64,000 bases of DNA from Rusavskia elegans (taxonomy: Eukaryota > Ascomycota > Lecanoromycetes > Teloschistales > Teloschistaceae): positions 496,001 to 560,000 of the forward strand of contig SAUG01000020.1 of the NCBI GenBank assembly GCA_011316305.1. Direction: 5' to 3'. This document shows positions 14,241 through 27,440 of this stretch, piece by piece. The position numbers and the translations under genes are program-made. The notes below the pieces were generated by a model, which did no database searches, was not told where the DNA came from, and was given only the letters and a program-made list of their open reading frames with translations. Numbering within the stretch: position 1 is the first letter of the stretch; every line of letters begins with the position of its first letter.

Positions 14241-14768
14241 ATATAGTAAAAAAGCTAATATACCCGACAAGGCCGATTTATTAAATAGAGGCGGTCCCGT
14301 AGTTCTAGCGGCTTTATTTAAACTAAATTATTGATCCGTTTATTTAATAAATAAATATAAATACCTTTATAGAATCGTAGATATAATATAGTTCTTTCTA
14401 TAACGTTTATTATCTAGTATATTATATTTATAGAGTATAAAATCGATCCGTCTGCTATTAATTTTACTTTTTTAATTTCTTTTACTATATATATATCTAT
14501 ATTCTGTTTAAAACTTTACTAGTATATATCGTATCGAAAAATAATAATATCGTTTTTTTATAATCGTTATTCGCGTAGTTTATTTAAAGTATATAAAGTA
14601 TTTTCGAATATCGATATATATAGAAAATATATAAAATTTAAAAAACTATATATTATTTGTATTTCCGAATCGATTTATAAATTTTATATTTTTTTATATT
14701 AATATATCTATTAAATTTTTCGTAAAAAAACGTTTCAAATTCGAAAAATTTAAATTCTATATTAAAAT
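14241..14768. other. RIP-degraded DNA, not assigned
   Basis: AT-rich DNA between the solo LTR and the large hAT. No gene or clear repeat boundary is seen. Confidence 0.5.
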
Positions 14769-17700
14769 TAGATTGGTTACTTCGGGTCGAATTTCTATTA
14801 ATATTTCGGAAATCCGATTAATCTGGCCGTCGAATCGGATTTCGAATCCGAGTTAGAAAAATCGATCCGATCCGAATCGAATCTAGAAACCCGGGTTTAA
14901 CCCGCTAAAACCGCTAAAATCTCTTTTTTTATATTATAATACTAAATAATCTCTATCTTTACTATATAGTTATATTATAATATTAATACTTTAGATATTA
15001 TTTAAACAGACGTCGATTTATTACTACTAAATAGTAAATATATTTAAATTAATATTTATATATTTATATATTTATAAAACTCTTTTATATTATTTATTAT
15101 CTAAATATAAATTATATTCTTTCTAAATCTTTAAAAATAATATAAAATATCTAATTTTTTAATTAATTTTCGCCTATCTATTTTCTAGACCGATACGCTT
15201 TGTAAAGTTCTAGAAAACAAATCTTTTCTAAATAAAATCTATTCTAGCCAGTCTATAAACTAGATAGTAAACCGATCTATAAATATAATACTTTTTTAAT
15301 TTAATTAATTATATATAAGAAAAAGATAGATTATTAAAAATATAGCTAATAAAATTCGAGCCGACTATCTAGTATTAGTCTTTCAAAATAATAATAGATA
15401 TATTTAATAGAATCTAGATTAGTATAAAGAGTTCGAATATTAGTAGTCTAGTATTCCTATAGCTACTAGTATTAAAGTTAAAATCTATAGAAAACTAGTT
15501 AATTTTATTTAATTAAAAAATATTATAGAATATATATAATCGAAATAGTAGTATAAATTCTATTAGATAGCTTTAACGATAGATACTTTCTCTAAAATTA
15601 TATATAAAAACTATTTTAAAATATTCGATTATTTTATTACTTCTAATTCTTTTAATATATCTACTATAAATAAATATTTTAATACTTTAGTTTATTAAAA
15701 AACTAAACGATATAACTCGTAGTCTTTTATTAAAGTAATATTTATTTGTATAGGTAGCTAAAGGTAATATAAAAAGGTAATATTAAATTTATTTTAATTA
15801 TAGAAAAGGAACTATATTAAATTCGATTTTATTTTCGACTAAACCGTATAGGACTAATATCTATATAAAACTTTTTTAGATCTAAATCTACTAATTCGGA
15901 CTATCGAAAATAAAGAATTTATCTAGATATAAAGTTTATCGGCTATATATAATTTATATAGATAGTTTTTAATAGCTATAAAATAATCCGCGAATAAATT
16001 AAATCTAATTTATAAACTTTAGAATATATATTTTTATATTAGATATCTAGTAAAATTTATAAAAGATTATATATTTAGAAATATTTATATATTAGATTAA
16101 TATTTAGTATTAATTTTAAAAACGTCTAATTAGATTTATATTTCTTTTTACTAATTATTCTAGCCGTTTATATTACTAGAAACTATTAAAACTTTTAGGA
16201 TCTTTTGGATTTAAATAGAAGTTTCTAGATATTATTATCGATAAAATCAGTTCTAATAGTACGTTAAAAAAAGTTTAAAAAGATTTTCATTCGGCTCGAT
16301 AACCGATAGAATCGAGTTTAAAACTTTTTACTTTATCTAATTTATATAATTAATCTAATAGTTTAAAACTATATTAAAACAATCAGATTATAAATAATTA
16401 GTAATAATTTTATCTAAAAATTAAATAATAAATAAATTATTAATATTAGTACTAACCTATCTAGTATTATAAAAAAGGTAATATACGTAGATAATATAAA
16501 TTTAGAAATCTTAAAACTAATATTTATTTTAGGCTTCTACTATTATAGTCTATATTTCTATTTCCTTTTAATATAAACTTCGCTTTAAAAAAATCTAGAA
16601 AAAAGTCGATTTTAATTTCTAATCTGGAAATATAATTTAAAATATCTACATTTAATACAACTCGATATATTTTATATTTTATCGGATACACTAATTACGC
16701 TATTTTATTATTAAATCTATAGATAAAAATTCGTAAAATCTATAAATTAACAGGATTACTTTTAATATAAATAAATAGTAATTTTTTTTTTTTATAGATA
16801 GTATACTACGGCCGTTTTATAGAATTACTTTATTAGTTTTAAATACTATAGATATTAGAACTTATTAAATATTCCGACTTTATAGTACTCCTTTCGATTA
16901 TCTTTAAAAATAGAAAAAGTATTTTGATTATTAAACTACGTTAATAAAGAAATAATACTAATATAAAATTTATAAAGTACTATTTTCGTATTAATAGTAA
17001 TAGTAGATTAATTTATAATCTTATAAATATTCTGGATTCTATAATAAAATTTAGTCTTTATCGAAACTAAAATAAAGAAGATAATAATAAAAAAATAAAA
17101 AACTTTTCCGGGTATAAAAATAGACATCGGATCGAGTTTAAAGAATATTTTACTAAATACTATAGAGCTTCTATCGATCTATTAAAACCTAAAACCCGCC
17201 GTATAAATAAAAATAAAGTAATATAAAAGGATAATATATGATAATTTTACTAATTAGTTTAAAGTTTATTTTATCTACTTTAAATAGTGGATTTTTTTTC
17301 TCTAGCGTCTTCGAAAGTTCGAGTAGCTGCTTTCGAAGCTAATCGATATCTTTATACTAATATTACCGAAGATAACCTAAATTAGATATTTTAAAAAAAA
17401 TAACGCTTCGAACTTTCTAAAACTAGCGTAAATAGCTCGCGATATTTTTATTTACCTAATATTTTCGATAGGAATAGAGCGGACTTTTAGTTTTATAAAA
17501 AAGGTTTATCGGTAGGATTAAATTTAAATAACTCTAGAGTCTATAGAGTAAATAATAATAATTAAGTATTATAACTATACTATAGGTTTTAAAGTAGAAA
17601 AAGTTTTAAAAAAGCAATAGAATATATATAATTAAGTATAATTAGAAGATAGAATATTACTTCGGGAAAGAAATTCTTTTAAAAAAAATTAGAAAGTATT

Positions 17701-18029
17701 TTAAATAGATTAAAATAGATATTTCTTAGTTTAGTATTAAATAAATTATATAATCTCTTTTTATTATCTAGATTATTTATTATAATTAATATAAGATATC
17801 TAAAGTAAAAATTATTTATAAAAACTACAGTATTCGACTATCTAATATAATTATAAATCGGGTCGAATTAGATTTCTATCGGTTTTTATTTTATAATCTA
17901 ATCTAATTTTCGATTTTAATTTTAGAAACCGACCTATACCGTTTAGCGGGTTAGATTGAACTAATTTACTAAAATTTAGATCGGATTTCTGAAATACCGA
18001 CGGAAACCCGTATCGAAGTAGCCAGTCTA
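14769..18029 (+). mobile_element. Large hAT element with decayed transposase
   Basis: Long inverted ends: about 50 bp at the left (tagattggttacttcgggtc...) match the inverted right end (...gaagtagccagtcta) with mostly C/T and G/A differences. Inside, the plus strand near 17320-17580 reads like a hAT C-terminal dimerisation region, with an ARDIF stretch, a GIERTFSFIKK stretch and a following R/N-rich segment ending in YRVNNN. This resembles the conserved ARD-I.. ..G-ER-FS..R motif of the family. Stops are frequent. It is the best candidate for the former autonomous source of the short hAT elements in this window. Flanking octamers do not match cleanly, probably because the right end was tandemly duplicated. 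Confidence 0.6.
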
Positions 18030-18892
18030 TATAGAATATATATAATCGGATATAACTAAAAGATAGAATATTATTTTAAAAAAAGAAATTAGAAAGTATT
18101 TTAAATTAGACTAGCCGTCGGGTCGGGTTTTAAATTCGAATTAACTAACCCGATCTAATTCGAATCGGATTAGAAAATTCTATAGTTTAATCCGAATCGA
18201 ATTTCGGATCGGATTATATAATTCGATCTAATTCGATTAACTTGCTAAACCTATATAATTTATATAATTCTAGTATAAAAATTATATAAATTATTTAAAT
18301 AAAATTCTAATTAATTAACTGCGCTAGCTAACAAGATTCTAGTAAAATTAAATATATTCTTTCAATATATCATCTATATAATATAATTAGTAATATAATA
18401 TATATTATATTTAATTATTAAAAAAAATTTAACGGATTTCTATTAGATTTCCGTTTTTAACTCGGATCCGACTACTTAGCGGGTCGAATCGATTCGATTT
18501 ACTAAAAAATCGGATCGGATTATAGAATTCGATAGAAATTCGATCCGAAATAGCCAGTCTATTTTAAATAGATTTAATAAAATATTTTTTAATTTAATAT
18601 TGAATAGAATATATTATTATTTTATATTATTTGAAATATTTATAACAATTTATATAATATATTTAAAATAGTAATCGGTTATAAAAGTTATAGTATTCGA
18701 CTATCTAATATAATTATAAAATAGGTTAAATTAAATTTCTATTAGTTTCTATTTTATAATCTAATTTAACTTTCGATTTTAATATTAGAAATCGATTCGA
18801 ACCGTTTAGTAGATCAGATTAAACCGACTCGCTAAAACTCGAATCGAATTTTTAAAATACCGATAGAAATCTATACCGAAATAGCCAGTCTA
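17619..18892. repeat. Tandem duplication of the right end of the large hAT
   Basis: Unit 1 (17619-18031) and unit 2 (18032-18892) start with the same agaatatatataat block, share gaaagtattttaaat and attcgactatctaatataa, and both end at a gccagtcta hAT terminus. Unit 2 is longer because a hAT element (18107-18561) is inserted in it. Without that insertion the units are about 413 and 398 bp. Confidence 0.75.
18107..18561. mobile_element. hAT-type element with exact 8-bp target duplication
   Basis: Ends tagactag and agccagtcta, flanked by ttttaaat on both sides (18099-18106 and 18562-18569). The uninterrupted target is visible in the other tandem unit near 17690 (gaaagtattttaaatagatt), which proves the insertion. 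Confidence 0.92.
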
Positions 18893-19649
18893 TTTATAAT
18901 CTAATAGTATTTTATAGTTTTTTAATATTTAATTTATATATTTTCGTAATAGTTTTTAGAATATTTAAATACGAAATAGAAATTGATAATATTATTTTTA
19001 TTATTTATAGTATTTCGAAGATATCGAATATTAAAAAAGCCGGAAACTATATAAATATATATATATAATATAACGCGACAATATAGAAAATTTGATTAAA
19101 GAAATAAAATTAATAAAATTAAAATCTTTATTAAATAAAGTATTACTTTATACTATCGCTAACGTATTAGAATTATATCGTTTTAGTTTTTTCTCCCCAC
19201 TATATATAATCTTTGAATATTTATATTAGATTCGAATTCGATTATATTTAATATTATTTATTATAGTTTTATATATATGGATACGCGAGTAGAAAATTTA
19301 TCTATAGATATAATATACTTTTTCGGAATAATATACTAAAGTAATATTATTTTAAAATACGTTATATACTAAATTGTAAATCTATTTTATATTATTTCAT
19401 TTTAAACGCCTTTAAAATATATTTTTTTCCAACGGTATTATAATATATTAGTAAAATTTGAAAACTATATTATAGTTTTATATAAATATATTCGGAATTA
19501 TAAAATAAATCCGAATAATTTTATTAATAACTACTATTTAGAAAAACTAAATTCGATTTCTAGTAATACTATTTTTTTTAGCTGATATTTAATATATAAT
19601 TATATAATTAAATGAAAAATATATATAGATAATAGTAGTTTATAATAAT
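18893..19649. other. RIP-degraded DNA, not assigned
   Basis: AT-rich, no gene. It contains more TpG/CpA than its neighbours in places, but I find no partner sequence in the window. Confidence 0.5.
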
Positions 19650-20027
19650 TAGACTGGTCGTCGGATCGGATTTTAAATCCGGATTAGCTAATTTAACCCG
19701 ATCGGGTTTCGAATCTAAATTAGCTAATCTAATCTAATCCGAAAAAATACTAAATACTAATATAAAAGTAAAAAGCTAATATAACTTTTATACGATTTTG
19801 TCAATAGTAAAACTTAATATATTATCTAAATATATTACTTTTATTAAAATATTAAAATAATAATAAATTAAATATATATTATAATTAGGACGAGTCTAGA
19901 TTAGATTACTAAATAATCCGACCCGGATTCGATCTACTAAAACTTGGGTCGAATCCGGATCGGATTACTAAAATCGGATCGGATATTCGACGGTTCGATA
20001 GAAATCCGATTCGAATCGGCCAGTCTA
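19650..20027. mobile_element. hAT-type element with exact 8-bp target duplication
   Basis: Ends tagactgg and ggccagtcta, flanked by ataataat on both sides. The subterminal CCGATCC/CGGATC repeats and the core match family 1. Confidence 0.9.
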
Positions 20028-20438
20028 ATAATAATAGCTAAAAAATAATTCTTTATTTATTTTTTTTAAATTATATAGATAACTATATAGTTAACGATAT
20101 TGATTTAAATAATATTATAAATAAAATTAAGATAGTATAATTTAATATCGAAACGATTATATTAATAGAAAAATAATTATAAACGTTAAAAATATTTTAT
20201 AAACTTTAGTAATATAATTAGAATATTTCGAAACGAAATTTATCGTCTAGTTACTATAGCGTCGCTAGTACGTCGGATTTCGATTCTTTTTTACTTTTTT
20301 TCTTTTTTTATTACTAGATTATATATTAGATTTTCTAGAATAGAGATTAGTTCTATAATATACCTTTCGTCTGATCTATATTTGTATATTGTTTTAAAAA
20401 TACTATCGTTTTAATAATAATAGAATAGATATTATAGT
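20028..20438. other. RIP-degraded DNA, not assigned
   Basis: AT-rich with a pyrimidine-rich run near 20280-20330. No gene or repeat partner is seen. Confidence 0.5.
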
Positions 20439-20833
20439 TAAATTGATCGTCGAATCGAATTTAAAATTCGGATTAATAAAATCGAACCGAACCGAATCGA
20501 ATCCGATTTTTTTAAGTATCGAACCGATAGATTTTCGATTTCTAGTTTATAATCCGATTTAATCCGAATCGAAACGATTGAAAAATTAGATTCTATAAAG
20601 AAATATAATTCTAGTATAAAATAATATTTAATTTTATCAAAAATATTCTAATTAATTAATTATCCTAGCTATTAAAATTTTAATTTATTTAATAATATTA
20701 TCTAAATAGACTATTTCAATATATAATTCAATAATATTAATAATAATAATATTATATTATATATAGCTGATTTAGAAAATCGAATCGAATTATAATCGGA
20801 TTAAATCGGATTATCCGAACCGTTAAAAATTCG
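20439..20833. mobile_element. hAT family 2 fragment (one end only)
   Basis: Starts taaattgatcgtcg, and the interior matches the inverted end at 13100-13233 (a block like gatagattttcgatttctag). It breaks off next to the 1.5-kb hAT and I do not see its other end. Confidence 0.6.
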
Positions 20834-20842
20834 AGTTGAATT

Positions 20843-22339
20843 TAGACTGGCCGGTTCGGATCGGATTTCCGTCGAACTATCGGATATTCGATCCGATTTT
20901 AGTAATCCGATCCGGGTTCGATCTACTAAATAGTCGGGTCGGATTATAAATTTTAATTTAATTTTTAGATTAAATTATAGATTTTAATCTAAAAATTTAA
21001 TCTAAAAAGCCGATCTAATCTAATATATAATTATATTCTATAATTATATATAAAAATCATTATAGATATTATAAAATAGTAGTATACTCTATTTAATACT
21101 AGTTTATATAATAGTTATCTAAAAATATTAATTTATATACTAATATAATATAAATTATATTAATTTTTTTTAAATAATTTTTTAGAATTTATTATTAACT
21201 AGCTATTATTATATTTCTATCTATTTTTCTAGATTATATAATAATCCTTTAATAAACTAGATTTATTTTTACCAAATAGTAAAATATTTAGTAAAGATTA
21301 TAGCTAGTTAATAATTTTTAAAAAATAAATATATATTTTTTATTATATTTTATAAAGTTATTAATATTATATTTTATATTTTATTTTAGTTCCTATTTAT
21401 ATTTATAGTAGTACTATCGGTAAAGATTTTATAATAAAGTTTAGTAAAAGGTATTTTAGAAATAAAAAGTTTAAAACCTTTCTAGTATTTATAGATTTTT
21501 TAAAAAATAATAGTTCTAGATTTCTATTTATATTTTTTTTTATAAATTATTAGTTAGACTATTTAGAATATATTATTCTAGAATATTACCGAGTTAAAAT
21601 ATTATAAAAAAAGTTTTTTTTTTTTTTTTTTTCTCGATTTTATTTTTTTAAGTTTTTACTATATTTTTATAGGACGGTATTAATTTTTTATCTAATAAAA
21701 TTTTAAAATTTTTATATAATAAATTAAATTATTTTAATTTATTATCTTTTATTTAGATTTATATATACTATATATTACGCTATTATATATAAAAAAATAT
21801 TTAAAAAACTAATAGTAGTATAAAATATAGTATAATACAATATATAAATTATTAGTATTTTATTATAGTAATTAATTATCAAAAAATAGAAAGATAAAAA
21901 TAAAATGAATTAATATCTTATATTACGTTTCTATAATAGTAATATGGAAAGATAATATAAATATATATATATATATATTGATAAATAATATAAAAAATAT
22001 TAATTATTCAATAGATAATAATAAATAGTATATATTAATATTGGAATATATTAATATTAGGAATATATAAAGTTTTTAATATATTATTAGAAAAAATTGA
22101 AATTTATAGATAATATAATATATTAAAAAAATATTTTAATATTAAAATTATATTTTTATATATAATTATAATATTTTATTAGAACAAATCTAGATATCCG
22201 AATTCAATTCGGATTCGAATCGGATCGAATTATAGAAAATCCGATTCGATTTAAATTAGATTAGATTTAATTATAACCCGATTTAGATCGGATCGAATTA
22301 GCTAATCTAGATTCGAAATTCGATTCGACGATTAATCTA
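20843..22339. mobile_element. 1.5-kb hAT-type element, inserted in SINE copy A
   Basis: Ends tagactggccggttcgg and ...cgacgattaatcta. The interior matches, in reverse, the 1.58-kb element at 30845-32427. The flanks agttgaatt and ggccgaaat differ by three transitions and one transversion. The original ggccgaag is preserved in SINE copy B (near 23550 on the opposite strand), which supports the junction. There is no intact reading frame. Confidence 0.7.
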
Positions 22340-22985
22340 GGCCGAAATAATCTTTTAAATGATTTCTTTATATAATTTTTATATAAATTCTATATAAAAA
22401 TCGATTTAATCTATTAGAAAAAACTTAAATATTAGATTAGTCTAGACTGGCCGGTTCGGGTCGAATTTCTATCGAACTATCGAGTATCTGACTCGATTTT
22501 AATAATCCGATCCGGATCTAATCCGAATTTTAGTATATCTAATTCGATCCGGATTCGATCTAATTATATTATAAATTTATTAATTTTATAGAAATATTAA
22601 ATCTAGATAATATATTTAATTTTACTATAGACTCTCTAGCTAATATAATTAATTAATTAGAATATTTTTAGTAAATTTATATAAAGATTATACTAGCTTT
22701 ATACTTTTATACTAGAATTTAACGGTTATAGTAGATCGGATTAGATTATAATATAGAATTCGAAACTCGGTCGAATCGGATTATATTTTAGTTTAATTCG
22801 ATTTAGATCGGGTCGGATTAGTTAATTCGGATTCGAAATTCGATCCGACGGCCAGTCTAAATTAGCTTTCGAGAGATTCGAACCTCCGACCCGCTGGATT
22901 AACTCCGCTAATTCCGAGATGAAACGTAGATCCGTTAGACTTCCAGGCAACGCAGTCTGCTACTGCGCCATCTAAACCAAACTAG
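22340..22985 (-). repeat. tRNA-derived SINE copy A, split by two hAT insertions
   Basis: Read on the minus strand. The head (about 22985 down to 22862) has an A-box-like tggcgcagtagc and a B-box aggttcgaatc. The body resumes beyond the hAT element at 22443-22859 as ctaatctaatatttaag and gatttttat blocks, which match copy B. The A-to-B spacing is about 80 nt, longer than in an ordinary tRNA, and the 5' and 3' ends do not form an acceptor stem. I therefore read it as a SINE and not as a tRNA gene. Confidence 0.65.
22443..22859. mobile_element. hAT-type element inserted in SINE copy A
   Basis: Ends tagactggccggttcggg and gacggccagtcta. Flanking octamers gattagtc and aattagct are identical at five positions and differ by transitions at three. 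The interrupted SINE sequence continues on both sides. Confidence 0.85.
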
Positions 22986-23351
22986 AATTTTATTTATATT
23001 TTCAAATTATTTATTTCGATTATTAATTAAATTAATAGTCGTAATAGTACATTTAAATTCAATCGATTATCGATTTACTATATTTTAAATAATATTAGAA
23101 ATATAACAGTATTATAGAATATTATTAATATCTATTATTGAAATTTCTAGCTATTTGCTAATATTTCTATTAAACTTTCGATTATTTCAATTATTAGTGT
23201 AATATACGTCTATATACAATTTTATAGTAATTTTAAATATCTATAATAATTATTATAGTCAATATAGAATTGTAATAATAGAAGTAACTATACTATTCTA
23301 TAATTAATAAAACTTTTTCGACTATTTCTATATTTATAATAAATATTAACC
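22986..23351. other. AT-rich spacer between SINE copies A and B
   Basis: No gene is seen. CpA and TpG are more frequent here than in the Gypsy regions. Confidence 0.5.
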
Positions 23352-23745
23352 GGCCTAGATGGCGCAGTAGCAACGCTGCGTGACTTGGAAATCTAGCGGA
23401 TCCAGCGTTCTTCGGAGTTAGTAGAATTAATTCGGCGGGTTAGAGGTTCGAATCCCTCGAAAACTAATCTAATACTTGAATTTTTTCTATCGACTAAATC
23501 GATTTTTATAGAGTTTTAAAATATAGAGAATCTAGTTTATAGATCGCTTCGGCCTAGCTGATTCGATCGAAGTAAATTAAATTAATTAAAATTATATAAA
23601 TTACGGTTTTCTTTTAGATTTTAGTTTAAATTTAGTTTTTTCGGAAATTTTATCTCGAGTTTTTATAGAATATTTAAATACTAAATAATTACGTAATCTG
23701 ATCGAGTTAACGCCTCTAGCGTTAGATTCGTAGAAAATTAGAATT
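23352..23745 (+). repeat. tRNA-derived SINE copy B, best preserved
   Basis: The A-box-like atggcgcagtagc is at 23359-23371 and the B-box gaggttcgaatcc is at 23443-23455. These are followed by a body with ctaatctaatacttg, gatttttatagag and ggaaattttatctcg blocks, and an ataattacgtaatctg block near 23690. The head is shared with copies A and D (27130-27440) and the body tail with 36690-36800. Internal RNA polymerase III promoter boxes plus a shared non-tRNA body define the SINE type. Confidence 0.65.
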
Positions 23746-24059
23746 AAAATCCGAATGATTAATCGTATATATAAATATTAACGAAATAGTTTTTTAAATA
23801 TTCGAATATAAAATATAAACGTTTAATATAATATCTATTTCTAATAGTAGTAAAAAAGTTATAAATATAAAAGATTTGGAAAACTATATATAGATATATT
23901 GATATAATTAAAATATATAAATAAAAGAAATCTATTCGAATAATAAAATTGAAAAATTTTGAACTTTTTATTAAATACGATATTATATTATACCAATACG
24001 AATATAACGAAACGACTTTATTTTTAACTAGTTTAATTACTATTTATAATATTCAATTC
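23746..24059. other. AT-rich DNA, not assigned
   Basis: No gene or repeat partner is seen. Confidence 0.5.
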
Positions 24060-25007
24060 TTTTTTAAAAAACTTCTATTTAAAGTTATATTAAATTTATA
24101 TATATATATATATATATATTATTAACGTTAAATACGGTAATAATAGTTGTATTTTACGTATAAAGAAATTTTTATAGCTAAAAATATATTCGTCAGACAA
24201 GGTTTATAGTATAGTTAATTACTTTTATTTTAACTATTTTCTTTTTTATTCGCGATTACGAACCTTTTACTATTTCTTTATCGACGTTATAAATAATTAT
24301 AAATATCTAATATTTCCGCTAGATCTATCTATTATACGATAAAGTAATTATTTATAGTTATCGCCTCGACCGTATTTATTATATTATCTGTATCTATCCG
24401 TTCTATTAAATTATTAAAATACTTTTTAATCTATTTAATTTTGTAAAAATTACTAGATAGTACGCTAGCTACTATAGCTAGAAGTTTTACCCGATCGATT
24501 AGATTAAAAGAAAGTAAGAAAGTCGGATAGTACCTTTTAAAAGTAATAAAAAGGAAATCTAGATCGAAGTCGAAATAGATTACTCTAGCTATAACGAGAT
24601 AGTTAACGACCGCGCGGGTAGATATAGTTATTATAGATATACTACCGTCTGATATAGTTTATAGCTATAGCTATTACGGGAATATATATATACGTAAAAG
24701 CTTTTAGTAATTCGTAGTATTTGCGAGGGTATAGCTTATATTACTAGTAAAAAAAAAAAGAAAAAGAAGCGATAACGAGGTATATTTATCTATAAAAATT
24801 TCTACGTTAGTTAAATTGTCGGTAGAAAAATACGTTATATTACTAAATAAAATTAAATTAAAAATCTATAAAAAGAACCGCTATTAATATTAATTAAACT
24901 GGAGTATAAATTCTACTATCGTGTAATTAATATTGATATACTAACGTTTAATTTGCTTATCGAATCACTGGTTCACCGGGCACAAAAACCAAAGTCAAAC
25001 TAATTAA
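24060..25007 (-). repeat. Repeat X copy 3, full length, inverted
   Basis: Aligns with 7219-8220 in reverse over its whole length, from the gttgtattttacgtataaag block near 24147 to tggttcaccgggcac near 24969. A (ta)n run lies at 24097-24120. It holds no recognisable gene. Confidence 0.7.
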
Positions 25008-25404
25008 ACAATTTTCGATTTTCGTATTAAATTGAAATTAGATTTAGTTTATACGATTTTATATTTATTATTTTTTAAAATTACTATATATATATAAACG
25101 CGAAAATAGTATATATCTATAGATATAATTTGTATCTTTGAATAAATTTATTAAAAAAGAAGTATATTATTAATTAAGTCGATACTAAATTATAGTAGTT
25201 AATATTTCTAAAAAAAAGACTATTTCGTTAATTTTAAAAAATCTAGATTTAATATCTAGTAATATTTTCATTTTTATTTTATTTTAATATAAATTTAAAT
25301 AACTGAATAATTTGAATATATAAATAGAAAAAGATAATATTATTAGTTAAATAGTAACTTTATTTCCATTTTTTATAATTTAAAAAACAGATTACATTTA
25401 GTTA
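25008..25404. other. AT-rich DNA, not assigned
   Basis: No gene or repeat partner is seen. Confidence 0.5.
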
Positions 25405-25870
25405 ATTTAATTAATTAATTTTGATTTTGATATCCGATAAATTAGTATTCCGATAAATAGATCAAGCGATAGTATATAAGTCTCAAGAATACGGTATTTA
25501 AATGATATTATAATTTATTTAATATAAATATCGTTTTCCTGGTATTTTAATTTTAATTTATTTTATAAAATTATCGTATTATTCCATCGATAATTTAATT
25601 AACGTAGAAACTTTCATGGATAAATATATCTTCTAGTCTTCGCTTTTTTTTTTATCTTTTTTTTATTAATAAAATAAATTCTATAATATTATATTTTTGT
25701 AAATACTACGAATTACGAATGTTTTTTACGTACGTATATATTTCCGTAACAACTATAGCTACAAGTTAAATTAAACCGTAGTATTTTTCTATATCCGCAA
25801 TAATTATTTCTATACTCGCGCACGTCGACTATTTCGTTGCGATATAAAGAACTGACTATAAAGTTAATAG
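25405..25870 (+). repeat. Repeat X copy 4, left part only
   Basis: Starts with ttaattaattttgattttgatatccgataaat, the same start as copy 1, and follows it to about 25870 (gcgcacgtcgactatttc region). The right part is missing. Confidence 0.6.
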
Positions 25871-26365
25871 ATTCATTTAAATAATACTACAGATTGAAAT
25901 AAATAGATATAATAGTATATTGGTTTAATAATAATAAAAGATTGAAAATTAAAATTATTAAATATAACAAATAAGTTTTGAAAACTTAGTTACGATATAT
26001 TTAAACGAGATAAATTGTTAAATATTTATAATATTATTAATATATTGAATTTCGATTTTTTATCGACTTTTTTTTTTTTAAAAAAAATAGATTATATTTT
26101 AGTTAATTTAGAATATCTCTTAGTTTTATAATAAAACTATCGATTAATCTATAATTGTATTCCATTTTAAAAATATCGCCGTTTTAATAGTTTTTAAAAA
26201 TTTAAAATTAATATAGTTTTCCAAATAAAAATAAATAAATTCTATAGAATTTAGTACTAGTCAATAGTATTTCTAGCGCCGATTCTATCTATAAATACGA
26301 TAAACTAATATTCGAAAAAAGTGATAATGTCTTTAACAAATAAAAATAATTAAATAGACGAAATA
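25871..26365. other. AT-rich DNA, not assigned
   Basis: No gene is seen. CpA/TpG are present at a moderate level. Confidence 0.5.
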
Positions 26366-26761
26366 TAGATTGGCCGTCGAGTCGAATTTCGAATCCGAAT
26401 TAGCTAATCCGATCTAATCCGAATCGGGTTAAACTAAAATATAATCCGATCTAATCAAGTTTCGGATTCTAAATTATAATCCGATCCGATCTGTTAAAAC
26501 CGCTAAATTCTAGTATAAAAGTACAAAGCTAGTATTACTTTTATACGAATTTACTAAAAAAATTCTAATTAATTAACAACGCCTGCTAGAGAGTCTGTAA
26601 TAGGACTAAATACATTATCTGGGTATATTACCTTTATTAAATTATTAAAATGATAATACATTAAATATATAATATAATCGGGTCGGATCCGGGTCGGGTT
26701 ACTAAAATTGAATCGGATATCCGACGATTCGACGAAAATCCGACCCGAACCGGCCAGTCTA
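26366..26761. mobile_element. hAT-type element (family 1)
   Basis: Ends tagattggccg and aaccggccagtcta, with the usual subterminal repeats and core. Flanking octamers acgaaata and gcgatatt match at only five positions, so the duplication is weakly supported here. Confidence 0.75.
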
Positions 26762-27129
26762 GCGATATTTTAAATACAATTAATAAAACGTATAATTTAT
26801 AATTGAATAAAATATATAATATACAAATATTATAAAAGTCGTTGATTATCAGAACTATTATATAAATATATTAAACTAAAATATTTAGTTATTCTAACAA
26901 TATAAATAATATCAATAGTAATATTAATATTTATAATTCGAAATTCGTATTTTATAACGTTATATAAATATATAATATAGTATTCATCTATATATATTTG
27001 ATTTAATCAATCGATTTTTGATTTTAATTTTTTGAAATTTAATATTAGAATTACTAAACGATTAGACAAAATAATTATCAAAAAATTTAATTTTAGAATT
27101 TCTAAAATAATTAGATCTTAACTAAATCT
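26762..27129. other. AT-rich DNA, not assigned
   Basis: No gene is seen. CpA/TpG are present at a moderate level. Confidence 0.5.
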
Positions 27130-27440
27130 TATAGAAGAAATACTTTAATCTATTTATCTTTATTTAAATTGAATTCTATTTCGATCGATCTATTATTTAT
27201 ATATAATTTAATATAAAATCTATTCATCTAAATAACTTTATATAAAATCCTATCTATCTAAAAGATATTATATAAAAATCGATTCAATCGAAGAAATGTA
27301 AATATTAGTTAAGTTTCGAGAGATTCGAACCTTCGATCTATTATTTTCGATTTAATTTTTAATTTCGAAAAGCGCTGGATCGAGTAGTAATAGATTTACT
27401 AAATAACGTAATTTCTATTACTACGCCATCCAGACCGTTA
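27130..27440 (-). repeat. tRNA-derived SINE copy D
   Basis: On the minus strand it has an A-box-like ggatggcgtag at 27420-27430 and a B-box aaggttcgaatct at about 27322-27334. A body with the gaatcgatttttata block matches copies A and B. The segment between the boxes has drifted to AT. Confidence 0.6.

Noticed and set aside
15239..15255. ctagccagtcta as the right end of a hAT starting at 14819
   Set aside because: Flanking octamers do not match and the intervening sequence does not follow the hAT core; the sequence starting at 14819 is better seen as part of the large hAT's end region.
22860..22985. Possible tRNA gene
   Set aside because: A- and B-boxes are too far apart, the ends do not pair into an acceptor stem, and the sequence shares a non-tRNA body with other copies; read as a SINE.
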